In this document: positions 24,684-32,376 of the stretch, one piece after another
How the letters are laid out: every line of letters begins with the position of its first letter
How positions within the stretch are numbered: position 1 is the first letter of the stretch
Assembly: GCA_032059445.1 (NCBI GenBank)
Contig: DAMCAP010000003.1
Location: forward strand, 62,001-126,000
Direction: 5' to 3'
DNA length: 64,000 nt
DNA from: DAMCAP01 sp032059445
GTDB lineage: Bacteria > Bacillota > Clostridia > Oscillospirales > Ruminococcaceae
Notes under the pieces: model-generated
The model's database searches: none
What the model was told of the DNA's origin: nothing
The model's input: the letters and a program-made list of their open reading frames with translations, nothing else
Program-made: the position numbers and the translations under genes

Positions 24684-25772
24684 ATGGAACAGTACCCGCT
24701 GATCAAAGTTTTTGAGGGAAATGATAAGCTGATTTATTCTATGGCTTACGCTTATCCGGACAAGGTGACTCAGTACGCACAAAAGTTTATTGGGAATGGA
24801 CTGATTGAATTTGTGGAAATGGATTTCGAAGAATACACAACACTGCTCACCGAAATGAAAGCCATTCCGCTCACTATGGAAAATTACGAGATAATCAGAA
24901 ATAAAGTATTTGATGTTGCGCAAACCATTGCGGGCAAGCACCGCTATGTCTATTTCTTCTTGGTGGGCTTGCTGAACAACATTTTGAAAGAACCCATCTA
25001 TGCCAAAGACGAATTTGAGGCTGCCTTGCTTAGACCTCTTACAACCTGTATAGAGGAATTGGAACACATTTTAGATCTGCAGGAGGTATGTACGAAAGCG
25101 GTCACTACTTGCTTAGATAGAGAAAGCCACTCGGACAAGGAAATGTCCCAGCGGCTTTGTGAGTTCGTTTCGGAGTACCCCGGCTTTGCCGAGGCTACTG
25201 TGAAGATAAAATATGAGCTGTTGCCAAAGAAAAACGGCAAGGTGGATATGGATACGCTTAAGGATATCCATGATTGGAATCTACAGGAAACAGACGAGCT
25301 TTTGGAAATCATGCACCAAGATGGCGAGGGTGTCAGTCTGATGCCATACTATCTCTTTGAATATTTGGATGAGCTGCTTTATTTTGAGTTTACCGAGATG
25401 CTTAAAAATGCACAGTTCATTAAGAGATGCAAACTGTGCAGCCGCTATTTTGTGTTAACGGATAAGCGTAAGAGAGATTTTTGCGACAGACCTTATAAAG
25501 GTGATCGCACGTGCAAGCAGGTTGGAGCAAAGCTGTTTTATGATCAGGGCATGCAGGAAAACGATTATTTACTCGCTTTCCTTACTGAATACAACAAGGT
25601 GTACTCACGCCGTTACCGTGCGGACGGTAAATTGCCGGATGAGTTTAGCGGTAAAGATATGTCATCGGAGAAGTATGCCCAGTGGGCAAAGCTGGCGCGG
25701 CAGGCTCGGAGCGATTATCTTGGCGGAAAAATTACGGGCGAAGAAATGCTGGCGAAAATAAAGGCGGATTAA
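24684..25772 (+). CDS. DUF6076-type zinc-binding protein
   Basis: A 362-residue soluble protein, ATG at 24684 with AGGAG five bases upstream. Most of it is helical and acidic. A treble-clef-like metal site lies near residue 250: RCKLCSRYFV followed by DFC and a later TC, giving CxxC-x(13)-C-x(8)-C. This zinc motif and the surrounding sequence match what I know as DUF6076, common in Clostridial mobile elements. The function is unknown. It is transcribed away from the transfer genes and toward the cargo cassette. Confidence 0.55.
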   Translation: MEQYPLIKVFEGNDKLIYSMAYAYPDKVTQYAQKFIGNGLIEFVEMDFEEYTTLLTEMKAIPLTMENYEIIRNKVFDVAQTIAGKHRYVYFFLVGLLNNILKEPIYAKDEFEAALLRPLTTCIEELEHILDLQEVCTKAVTTCLDRESHSDKEMSQRLCEFVSEYPGFAEATVKIKYELLPKKNGKVDMDTLKDIHDWNLQETDELLEIMHQDGEGVSLMPYYLFEYLDELLYFEFTEMLKNAQFIKRCKLCSRYFVLTDKRKRDFCDRPYKGDRTCKQVGAKLFYDQGMQENDYLLAFLTEYNKVYSRRYRADGKLPDEFSGKDMSSEKYAQWAKLARQARSDYLGGKITGEEMLAKIKAD

Positions 25773-25809
25773 TAAAAAGGGGATTGGGGTGTGAAATCCT
25801 CCATATCGA

Positions 25810-25838
25810 TTGCAATACACTATAGCATCCGCTATAAT
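25810..25838 (+). promoter_or_regulatory. Promoter of the defence-like cassette with an overlapping palindrome
   Basis: TTGCAA (25810-25815), a 17-bp spacer and TATAAT (25833-25838). The palindrome TATAGC-N4-GCTATA (25821-25836) covers the spacer and the left part of the -10, an ideal position for repression by the XRE protein encoded 23 bases downstream. Confidence 0.8.
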
Positions 25839-25861
25839 GGTTTGAGTGGAGGTGGCTATAA

Positions 25862-26080
25862 ATGACCATCGACGTAATTCTAAAGACCTTGCGTAAAGAA
25901 ATGAATATATCTCAGGAGCAGCTGGCTCGTGATTTAAATGTAAGCTTTACAACATTGAACCGCTGGGAGAACAACCGATCTAAACCAAGTCGATTGGCCC
26001 TGATGCGGATTATTGAGTACTGCGAAACAAGAGGTGTTTCGGTAGAAGTAATTACTGTATTAAAACGTGCCGGATTATAA
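25862..26080 (+). CDS. XRE-family HTH regulator
   Basis: A 72-residue single-domain DNA-binding protein with a lambda-repressor-type helix-turn-helix: LRKEMNISQEQLARDLNVSFTTLNRWENN, with Gln, Thr/Leu and Trp-Glu at the usual positions. As the first gene of the cassette with a palindrome in its promoter, it is probably an autorepressor that sets cassette expression, like the controller proteins of restriction-modification systems. A GGAGGTG site precedes the ATG. The next gene starts 12 bases after its stop. Confidence 0.85.
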   Translation: MTIDVILKTLRKEMNISQEQLARDLNVSFTTLNRWENNRSKPSRLALMRIIEYCETRGVSVEVITVLKRAGL

Positions 26081-26092
26081 AGGAGGAGCTGC

Positions 26093-26773
26093 GTGAACGA
26101 TCATAAAGTTGTAAAACAAACAAAATCTAAGCAACGTGTTGCGGATCACGGTGAAGTTTTCACCGCTGAACGCGAAGTAAACGCTATGCTTGACCTTGTT
26201 AAGCAGGAGACCGAGCGTATTGACTCTCGCTTTTTGGAACCCGCCTGTGGTGACGGAAACTTTCTTGCTGAGATACTGCGGCGCAAACTTGCTGTTGTGA
26301 AATCCCGTTATGGCAAAAATACCGCAGATTACGAGCGGTATGCTGTCATAGCGGTTTCGAGCATATACGGCGTGGATATTCTTTTGGACAATGTGCAAGA
26401 GTGTCGCGAACGCCTTTATGATATATGGAATGAAAATTACACTAAGCAATGTAAGAAAGATGCAAATGATGAAACTCGCCAAGCTGTGCGTTTTATCCTA
26501 CAAAAAAACATCCTTTGCGGTGACGCCTTGACTTTGGAACAAGCGGATGGAACACCGATAATCTTTGCGGAATGGTCTGCCGTCAACGGTTGTTTAATAA
26601 AGCGGCGTGATTTTGAACTTTCGCATATGTTACATGCCGAAGAACAGAATCTTCAGTTTGACTTGTTCGGCGCGGTTGGGACTTATGAAACCGATGCAAG
26701 CGGAGCCACGGTTTTACTTCCAATCCGTGAATTTTCCCCAATACATTACAGGAGAGTGCAGGAAAATGATTGA
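26093..26773 (+). CDS. SAM-binding methyltransferase-like protein without a catalytic motif
   Basis: A 226-residue protein with a GTG start after AAAGGAGGAG. It has the adenine-methylase SAM-binding motif I (FLEPACGDGNFL, about residues 47-58), a motif II-like strand (IYGVDILLDNV) and ILCGDAL. Where a methylase would have its NPPY catalytic motif it reads IIFAEWSAVNGCL. It ends eight bases inside the next gene, a complete-looking methylase. It could be a specificity or SAM-binding partner, or a decayed methylase half. The cassette's tight overlaps argue that it is still made. Confidence 0.7.
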   Translation: MNDHKVVKQTKSKQRVADHGEVFTAEREVNAMLDLVKQETERIDSRFLEPACGDGNFLAEILRRKLAVVKSRYGKNTADYERYAVIAVSSIYGVDILLDNVQECRERLYDIWNENYTKQCKKDANDETRQAVRFILQKNILCGDALTLEQADGTPIIFAEWSAVNGCLIKRRDFELSHMLHAEEQNLQFDLFGAVGTYETDASGATVLLPIREFSPIHYRRVQEND

Positions 26774-28346
26774 TTTTTATCAAAATACATACAATCCCGA
26801 TGTGCTGTCTTGCCTTGCCAACCTGAGTAATGATGAGGTGTTTACGCCGCCGGAGATTGTAAATCGTATGCTTGACTTACTTCCGCAAGAGCTATTTCGC
26901 TCACCGGACACTACATTCCTTGATCCGGCAACCAAAAGTGGTGTTTTCTTGCGAGAAATTGCCAAGCGACTAATGATTGGGCTTGAAACACAAATTCCCG
27001 ATCGGCAACAACGAATTGACCATATTTTTCATAAACAGCTTTTTGGTATCGCCATCACCGAGATGACGAGCCTTTTGTCGCGCCGTTCGGTATATTGCAG
27101 CAAATATCCTAACGGAAAATATAGTGTTACGCAATTTGAAACTGCCGAGGGGAATGTGCGGTTTAAAAAAACACAGCACACTTGGCGCAATGGAAAATGT
27201 GTATTTTGTGGTGCAAGTCAAAGCGAATACGACCGTGACGAAAGCCTTGAAACCCACGCTTATGAGCTGATCCATACCACGCACCCAGAGAGGATTTTTA
27301 AAATGAAATTTGATGTGATTATCGGCAATCCGCCATATCAGCTGAGCGATGGAGGAAATCAGTCAAGTGCTTTGCCTATATACCAGAAGTTTATTCAACA
27401 AGCAAAAAAACTGCAGCCAAGATTTTTATCTATGATCGTACCAGCTCGTTGGTTTACTGGTGGTAGAGGCTTAGATAGTTTTCGTGATGAAATGTTAACT
27501 GATAATAGAATTCGTGTTATCCACGATTACACAAATAGTTCAGATTGCTTCCCCGGAGTCGAAATTAAGGGGGGCGTTTGCTTTTTCCTTTGGAAGCGCG
27601 ACGAAAGAGGGTTGTGTTCTGTCTACGAACATACAGGTGAAGAAACAACCTATGCTGAACGCCCTTTACTTGAAAATGGCATGGAAACATTTATCAGAAA
27701 TGAGCGGGCTATTTCTATTTTGAAGAAGGTGAGCGCGAAAAGAGAAAATAGCTTTAGCGAAATTTTGAACGGAGGGCGGTTCTTTGGCTTTCATACGAGA
27801 ATTATATGGAATGATAAAACAAATGGAACTATTCAAACGGCTGATGGTGCAGGTACTTTTCCCATCAAGGCAAGTAAGTCGGAATGCTTCTGTATAAAAG
27901 TCTATATTGCGCATGGAGAATGCTGGATACAGAAAGAAAGCATCCAGAAAAATTTTGAATACATTGATCAGTACAAAGTTATTATCCCACGTTCAGGAAA
28001 TCCAGGTAGTACTATTCTTGGAAAGCCTAAAATAAGTGAACCTGGTTCATGCAGTTCAAACACTTATGTTGTAGCTTTGCTGCCGGAAAACAATAATGAG
28101 AAACGAATTGCGGAGAATATAGTATCATATCTTGCTACAAATTTTCTTCGGTTTATTGTTTCGCTGAAAACGAGTACCCAAGACATGCCACCTAAAGCCT
28201 ATGCCTTTGTTCCTACGCAAGACTTCTCCGAACCGTGGACAGACGAAAAGCTATATAAAAAATATGGCTTAACTGAGGACGAAATTGCATTCATCGAAAG
28301 TATGATACGCCCTATGGAACTTAACGGGGGTAACGAGGATGAATAA
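26766..28346 (+). CDS. Eco57I-type adenine-specific DNA methylase
   Basis: A 526-residue N6-adenine methylase, ATG at 26766 after GCAGGAAA. The N-terminus has VFTPPEIVNRMLDLLP and motif I FLDPATKSGVFL (about residues 50-61). The catalytic motif IV is NPPYQL (about residue 188). After that comes the Eco57I-type region (FLSMIVPARWFTGGRG, IRVIHDYTNSSDCFPG, GGVCFFLW) and a target-recognition-like C-terminal part. It would modify host DNA to protect it from the cassette's nuclease. It overlaps the genes on both sides by eight bases. Confidence 0.85.
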   Translation: MIDFYQNTYNPDVLSCLANLSNDEVFTPPEIVNRMLDLLPQELFRSPDTTFLDPATKSGVFLREIAKRLMIGLETQIPDRQQRIDHIFHKQLFGIAITEMTSLLSRRSVYCSKYPNGKYSVTQFETAEGNVRFKKTQHTWRNGKCVFCGASQSEYDRDESLETHAYELIHTTHPERIFKMKFDVIIGNPPYQLSDGGNQSSALPIYQKFIQQAKKLQPRFLSMIVPARWFTGGRGLDSFRDEMLTDNRIRVIHDYTNSSDCFPGVEIKGGVCFFLWKRDERGLCSVYEHTGEETTYAERPLLENGMETFIRNERAISILKKVSAKRENSFSEILNGGRFFGFHTRIIWNDKTNGTIQTADGAGTFPIKASKSECFCIKVYIAHGECWIQKESIQKNFEYIDQYKVIIPRSGNPGSTILGKPKISEPGSCSSNTYVVALLPENNNEKRIAENIVSYLATNFLRFIVSLKTSTQDMPPKAYAFVPTQDFSEPWTDEKLYKKYGLTEDEIAFIESMIRPMELNGGNEDE

Positions 28347-28827
28347 TACAACTTATATTAGATACGTTAATTTGGAAAATGATACCATTTTGGGTGTCGG
28401 GAAATTTACTATATTGTGGAATGTTTACGAAGATGAAAAATGTGATTGCTGTTGTACTTACGACAAGATATTAAAATCAATTAATAACATTGGGAATAAA
28501 AGCAAAACCGCATTTATTCAACTGGCGGCAGAGCTTAAAACCCGAGCAAAAAATGATAACAGCATAGATGATTATGTGTCAAATAAGCTATATCCAACCG
28601 GTGATAACAGAGCGCGAATATCAAGAGCGGAAAGAACGACTTATATTACACAAGTGGTTAATTTTATCAACTCAAACGGAAACGATTTCTTTGATGGCGG
28701 ACTTCTGGCAATTTGGAGAATTAGAAATAATATGTTTCATGGATTAAAAGGACATAGCGTATTAGAGGAACAAATAGATTTATTTAAGGCGATGTGCGAT
28801 GTTTTGGAGGCGGTAATTGATGAATAA
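28339..28827 (+). CDS. HEPN-like protein with an RX4H motif
   Basis: A 162-residue soluble protein, mostly helical toward the end. The segment LAIWRIRNNMFHGLKG contains R129-N-N-M-F-H134, the RX4-6H motif of HEPN domains, and the hydrophobic pattern around it fits. HEPN proteins are often RNases in defence and toxin systems. The N-terminal 110 residues, with a CDCCC cluster near residue 36, are not recognised. It begins eight bases inside the methylase gene and ends eight bases inside the helicase gene, so production of all three is coupled. RNase activity is an inference. Confidence 0.6.
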   Translation: MNNTTYIRYVNLENDTILGVGKFTILWNVYEDEKCDCCCTYDKILKSINNIGNKSKTAFIQLAAELKTRAKNDNSIDDYVSNKLYPTGDNRARISRAERTTYITQVVNFINSNGNDFFDGGLLAIWRIRNNMFHGLKGHSVLEEQIDLFKAMCDVLEAVIDE

Positions 28828-31741
28828 CGAGTTTTTCCCGCTTCGCCCCGAAGCAAAGCCGATGATATATGCCTATGAAGAAATGAGCCCCGATTATAAG
28901 GGACTCTTAAAAGTAGGTTATACAACCGTAGATGTGGAACACCGTGTTGCGCAGCAATATCCAACCAAGCGTCCTGACGGCAAAGTGCCTTACAGGATTG
29001 TCTGGCAGGACAGTGCGATGTATTCCGACGGTGGCACATTCACCGACCACGATATTCACCGCGCACTTAAACGCCGCAAGATAGAAGCTGTCGGCGGTGA
29101 ATGGTTTCGCTGCACAGTGGAAGATTTAAAAGCGGCATATATCGCTGTGCGAGATAAAACAGAGAATATAGAAAATCGCACACAATCTTTCAGTATGCGT
29201 CCAGAACAGACAGAAGCGGTGGACAAGGCTATCGAGTATTATCAAGCTGCTGAAAAAGAAGGGCGTTCTCATACAGCAAAATTTTTATGGAACGCGAAAA
29301 TGCGCTTTGGCAAAACCTTTGCTTCTTATCAGCTTGCCAAGAAAATGGGGCTTAAAAAACTATTGGTTCTGACTTTCAAGCCTGCTGTTCAGAGTGCATG
29401 GGAAGAAGATTTACTCACCCATGTGGATTTTGAGGGCTGGCAGTTTGTTTCTGCAAAGAATGGATTTAATTATGAAAGCACTGACAAAAGCCGTCCAATC
29501 GTATGCTTCGGTTCATTCCAAGACCTGCTCGGCACCAATGAAAACGGTGGTATTAAGGCGAAAAACGAATGGATTCACTCAACAAACTGGGATTTAGTGA
29601 TCTTCGACGAATACCATTTTGGTGCATGGCGTGAAAATGCCAAGAAACTGTTTGAATCCGAAGATGAAGATAGTTCTCTTGACTTTGATGCGGAAGAATA
29701 TCAGCAAAAAGAAGCCGGAAATGCGATTAATGAAACATTTTTGCCTATAACTACACCACGATATTTATACCTTTCAGGCACACCATTTCGGGCAATCAAC
29801 TCCGGTGAGTTTATCGAAGATCAGATTTACAACTGGACATATTCGGATGAGCAACGCGCAAAGGATTCTTGGGGAACAGAACCTAACAATCCTTATTTGT
29901 CGTTGCCACGAATGGTGCTGATGACTTATAAAATCCCGGACAGTATTCGGCAGATAGCACAACAGGGTGAGTTTGATGAATTTGACCTTAATGTGTTCTT
30001 TTCCGCAGAGGGCAAAGGTGACAATGCCAAGTTTAAATTTGAGGACTATGTGCAAAAGTGGCTTGACCTGATTCGCGGTGCGTATCTTGGCACCACAACA
30101 GACGATTTAAAACTCGGCGCAAAAAAGCCAGAGATGCCGTTTTCCAATACCCGCCTACTTTCTATCTTAACCCATACACTGTGGTTTTTGCCGAACGTTG
30201 CCTCGTGCTTTGCAATGGCAAATCTTTTAAAGAAGCGCAACAACAGCTTTTTCCATGATTATAAGGTGAATGTTGCCGCCGGAACAAGTGCGGGCATCGG
30301 CGTGAACGCGCTGGCTCCTGTTCTTCAATCAATGGGAGACCCACTCAAAACAAAAACCATAACACTTTCCTGTGGTAAACTTACCACAGGCGTTACGGTC
30401 AAGCCTTGGACAGGCATTTTTATGCTTCGCAATCTGAGCAGTCCTGAAACCTATTTTCAAGCAGCGTTTCGTGTGCAAAGTCCGTGGATGATTGATCTTG
30501 GTGCAGGTAAAAAGGAAATCATGAAACATGAGTGCTACGTTTTTGACTTTGCCCTTGATCGCGCCTTGCACCAAATCGCTGATTATAGCTGCCGCCTTGA
30601 TGTGAACGAGAGCAACCCAGAGCAGAAAGTTGCGGAATTTATCAATTTCCTGCCTGTACTGGCTTATGACGGAAGCACAATGAAGCGACTGAATGAGACT
30701 GACATTCTCGACATTGCCCTTGCCGGAACATCCGCCACGCTCCTTGCCCGTCGTTGGGAGAGCGCACTTCTGGTCAATGTAGATAACGATACCCTTGCTC
30801 GTCTTATGGCGAATGAAGAAGCGATGAAAGCTCTGATGAGCATTGAAGGTTTCCGTAGCCTGAATACAGAAATTAACGATATCATTATTGCGTCCGAAAA
30901 GGTGAAGAAAGCAAAGGCGAAAGGTGATAAGCTTACACCGAAGGAAAAGAAAGAAATTTCTGCTGAAGAGAAAGAATATAAATCCAAGCGAAAAATGATT
31001 CAGGAGAAGCTAATTAAGTTTGCTACCCGAATTCCGGTATTCATGTATTTGACCGATTTCCGCGAATACAGCTTAAAAGATGTTATTACCCAGTTGGAAC
31101 CGGGTTTGTTCAAGCGGGTTACTGGTTTGAGTGTAAAAGACTTTGAGTTGCTTTGTTCTCTCGGTGTATTTAATGCTGCACTGATGAATGACGCTGTCTA
31201 TAAATTTAAGCGCTACGAAGATTCCAGCCTTAATTACACTGGTGTTGACAGACACGAAGGTGAAGCTGTCGGTGGTTACGATACTGTACTTACCCGCGAT
31301 GAGTTTGATAAACTTTTCGGTTCACAGCAAGTTTCACTTAAAGCTGTTAATCAGGCATTTGAAGATATTTCGGATTTGCCGGATATTGATAACGACTATT
31401 CCGATGAGGATGACGAGGAACCCATTCCCACACCAAGAGTAAAACAGCTGGAACCGAAAAAACCAGCGGTACAGGTTACCAAACCTGCCGTTGTGCCGAT
31501 TGCACCGAAACCTGCACCGCAGTTTAACCGCCCTGCTCCTATAACTCCTGTTCCGACGCAGGAAACTCCGAAGGTGGATGTGTCCGATATCAAGCGCGGT
31601 TCCGCTGTTAAGCATAAATCGTTTGGAGATGGTGTAGTTACTAAGCTGGAAAAAGATAAAATATGGGTTTCCTTTGGCACAGCAGAGAAAATGTTTATAT
31701 TCCCACAAGCGTTTGAGCAAGGATTTTTACAAAAGGGCTAA
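28820..31741 (+). CDS. GIY-YIG nuclease / SF2 helicase restriction-like protein
   Basis: A 973-residue multidomain protein. Residues 14-110 are a GIY-YIG-type nuclease domain of the T5orf172/MUG113 kind (IYAYEEM, LLKVGYT, EHRVAQQYP, GEWFRC). An SF2 helicase follows, with Walker A KMRFGKT (about 160), DEAH-like DEYH (about 263), LSGTPFRA (about 319) and motif VI QAAFRVQSPW (about 548). Next come a Lys-rich coiled coil (about 690-735), a Pro-rich linker (860-915) and a C-terminal SH3-like domain (GSAVKHKSFGDGVV...VSFG). The plan is that of an ATP-dependent restriction subunit. Start 28820 follows GGAGG. Confidence 0.85.
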   Translation: MNNEFFPLRPEAKPMIYAYEEMSPDYKGLLKVGYTTVDVEHRVAQQYPTKRPDGKVPYRIVWQDSAMYSDGGTFTDHDIHRALKRRKIEAVGGEWFRCTVEDLKAAYIAVRDKTENIENRTQSFSMRPEQTEAVDKAIEYYQAAEKEGRSHTAKFLWNAKMRFGKTFASYQLAKKMGLKKLLVLTFKPAVQSAWEEDLLTHVDFEGWQFVSAKNGFNYESTDKSRPIVCFGSFQDLLGTNENGGIKAKNEWIHSTNWDLVIFDEYHFGAWRENAKKLFESEDEDSSLDFDAEEYQQKEAGNAINETFLPITTPRYLYLSGTPFRAINSGEFIEDQIYNWTYSDEQRAKDSWGTEPNNPYLSLPRMVLMTYKIPDSIRQIAQQGEFDEFDLNVFFSAEGKGDNAKFKFEDYVQKWLDLIRGAYLGTTTDDLKLGAKKPEMPFSNTRLLSILTHTLWFLPNVASCFAMANLLKKRNNSFFHDYKVNVAAGTSAGIGVNALAPVLQSMGDPLKTKTITLSCGKLTTGVTVKPWTGIFMLRNLSSPETYFQAAFRVQSPWMIDLGAGKKEIMKHECYVFDFALDRALHQIADYSCRLDVNESNPEQKVAEFINFLPVLAYDGSTMKRLNETDILDIALAGTSATLLARRWESALLVNVDNDTLARLMANEEAMKALMSIEGFRSLNTEINDIIIASEKVKKAKAKGDKLTPKEKKEISAEEKEYKSKRKMIQEKLIKFATRIPVFMYLTDFREYSLKDVITQLEPGLFKRVTGLSVKDFELLCSLGVFNAALMNDAVYKFKRYEDSSLNYTGVDRHEGEAVGGYDTVLTRDEFDKLFGSQQVSLKAVNQAFEDISDLPDIDNDYSDEDDEEPIPTPRVKQLEPKKPAVQVTKPAVVPIAPKPAPQFNRPAPITPVPTQETPKVDVSDIKRGSAVKHKSFGDGVVTKLEKDKIWVSFGTAEKMFIFPQAFEQGFLQKG

Positions 31742-31759
31742 TGCCAAAGAAGGTAGAAT

Positions 31760-31799
31760 AAAGCCCCCTTGTTTTTTGAAAGAAACAAGGGGGCTTTTC
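31760..31799 (+). terminator. Rho-independent terminator of the cassette
   Basis: A 15-bp perfect stem (31760-31774 with 31783-31797) ending in TTTT, 19 bases after the helicase stop. Confidence 0.9.
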
Positions 31800-31823
31800 C
31801 GTATCCAATTTGCAATGACCCTC

Positions 31824-31868
31824 GGTTCACAAGTTGTCTTTATGACTACTCGTATTTTCAGGCGGGGG
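31824..31868 (-). repeat. Right terminal inverted repeat of the element
   Basis: The inverted counterpart of 19208-19250. It ends AGGCGGGGG at 31868, 17 bases before the 3' end of rnpB. Confidence 0.75.
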
Positions 31869-31885
31869 CTTTACTAACAATAAAG

Positions 31886-32235
31886 GTATCGACTAAACAT
31901 ATAAGCCGGGTTCTGTATTTGACAACGATCTATCTTGGCAGCACGTCGCCGTACTGCTCCTGCCACCTAAGCGAGAGCAGGCGGGCCGCCTTAATGCTCT
32001 CTGTGCGGTGTTGCTTCGGATAGGGTTTACATAGCCGTCACGTCTCCGTGACGCTGGTGAGCTCTTACCTCGCCTTTCCATCCTTACCGGTATAAACCGG
32101 CGGTATCTCTCTGTTGCACTTTCCCTAAAGTCGCCTTCGGCTGCCGTTAGCAGCTATCCTGCCCTGTGAAGCCCGGACTTTCCTCATACACAGCCTTTCA
32201 GCTTTGTGCACGCCGCTGTCTTGTTTACTCGATAC
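31886..32235 (-). ncRNA. rnpB: RNase P RNA
   Basis: About 350 bases, catalytic RNA that trims tRNA 5' leaders. The universally conserved 5' block GAGGAAAGTCCGGGCTTC and the 3' block ending AGAACCCGGCTTAT are present on the minus strand, and the order fits the ancestral class A RNA. The ends are set by the P1 helix: GTATCGAGTAAACA at the 5' end pairs with TGTTTAGTCGATAC at the 3' end, with one mismatch. The integrative element ends 17 bases beyond the 3' end, so the original terminator region may have been displaced. Confidence 0.92.
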
Positions 32236-32241
32236 ATGAGC

Positions 32242-32270
32242 AGTATACCACAATCAGCCGATAATAACAA
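32242..32270 (-). promoter_or_regulatory. rnpB promoter
   Basis: On the minus strand, TTGTTA (32265-32270), a 17-bp spacer and TATACT (32242-32247) preceded by TGG. The predicted start falls at the P1 helix of the RNA. Confidence 0.8.
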
Positions 32271-32312
32271 CACCCAATCTTTACTTTTGGCATTATACAT
32301 AATTTTACATCA

Positions 32313-32341
32313 TTGCGGCTGGGGTTGGACTATGATACAAT
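32313..32341 (+). promoter_or_regulatory. Promoter of the RluA-type gene
   Basis: TTGCGG (32313-32318), a 17-bp spacer and TACAAT (32336-32341), 36 bases before the start codon. Confidence 0.65.
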
Positions 32342-32376
32342 AGGAGCATTGAAAAACCGTTTGAAAAGAGGAAACC

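Larger units (their letters stand above)
19208..31868. mobile_element. Integrative mobilizable element with serine recombinase and a defence-like cargo
   Basis: A 12.7-kb element bounded by imperfect inverted repeats (19208-19250 and 31824-31868). It carries a large serine recombinase at the left end, a TnpW-like gene, relaxase and MobC genes, a structured intergenic region, a RepA-like ATPase, a DUF6076 gene and a restriction-like cassette. There is no type IV secretion system, so transfer would depend on a helper element. The genes either side, arginase and rnpB, are ordinary chromosome genes. Base-level ends and the target duplication are not resolved. Confidence 0.85.
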
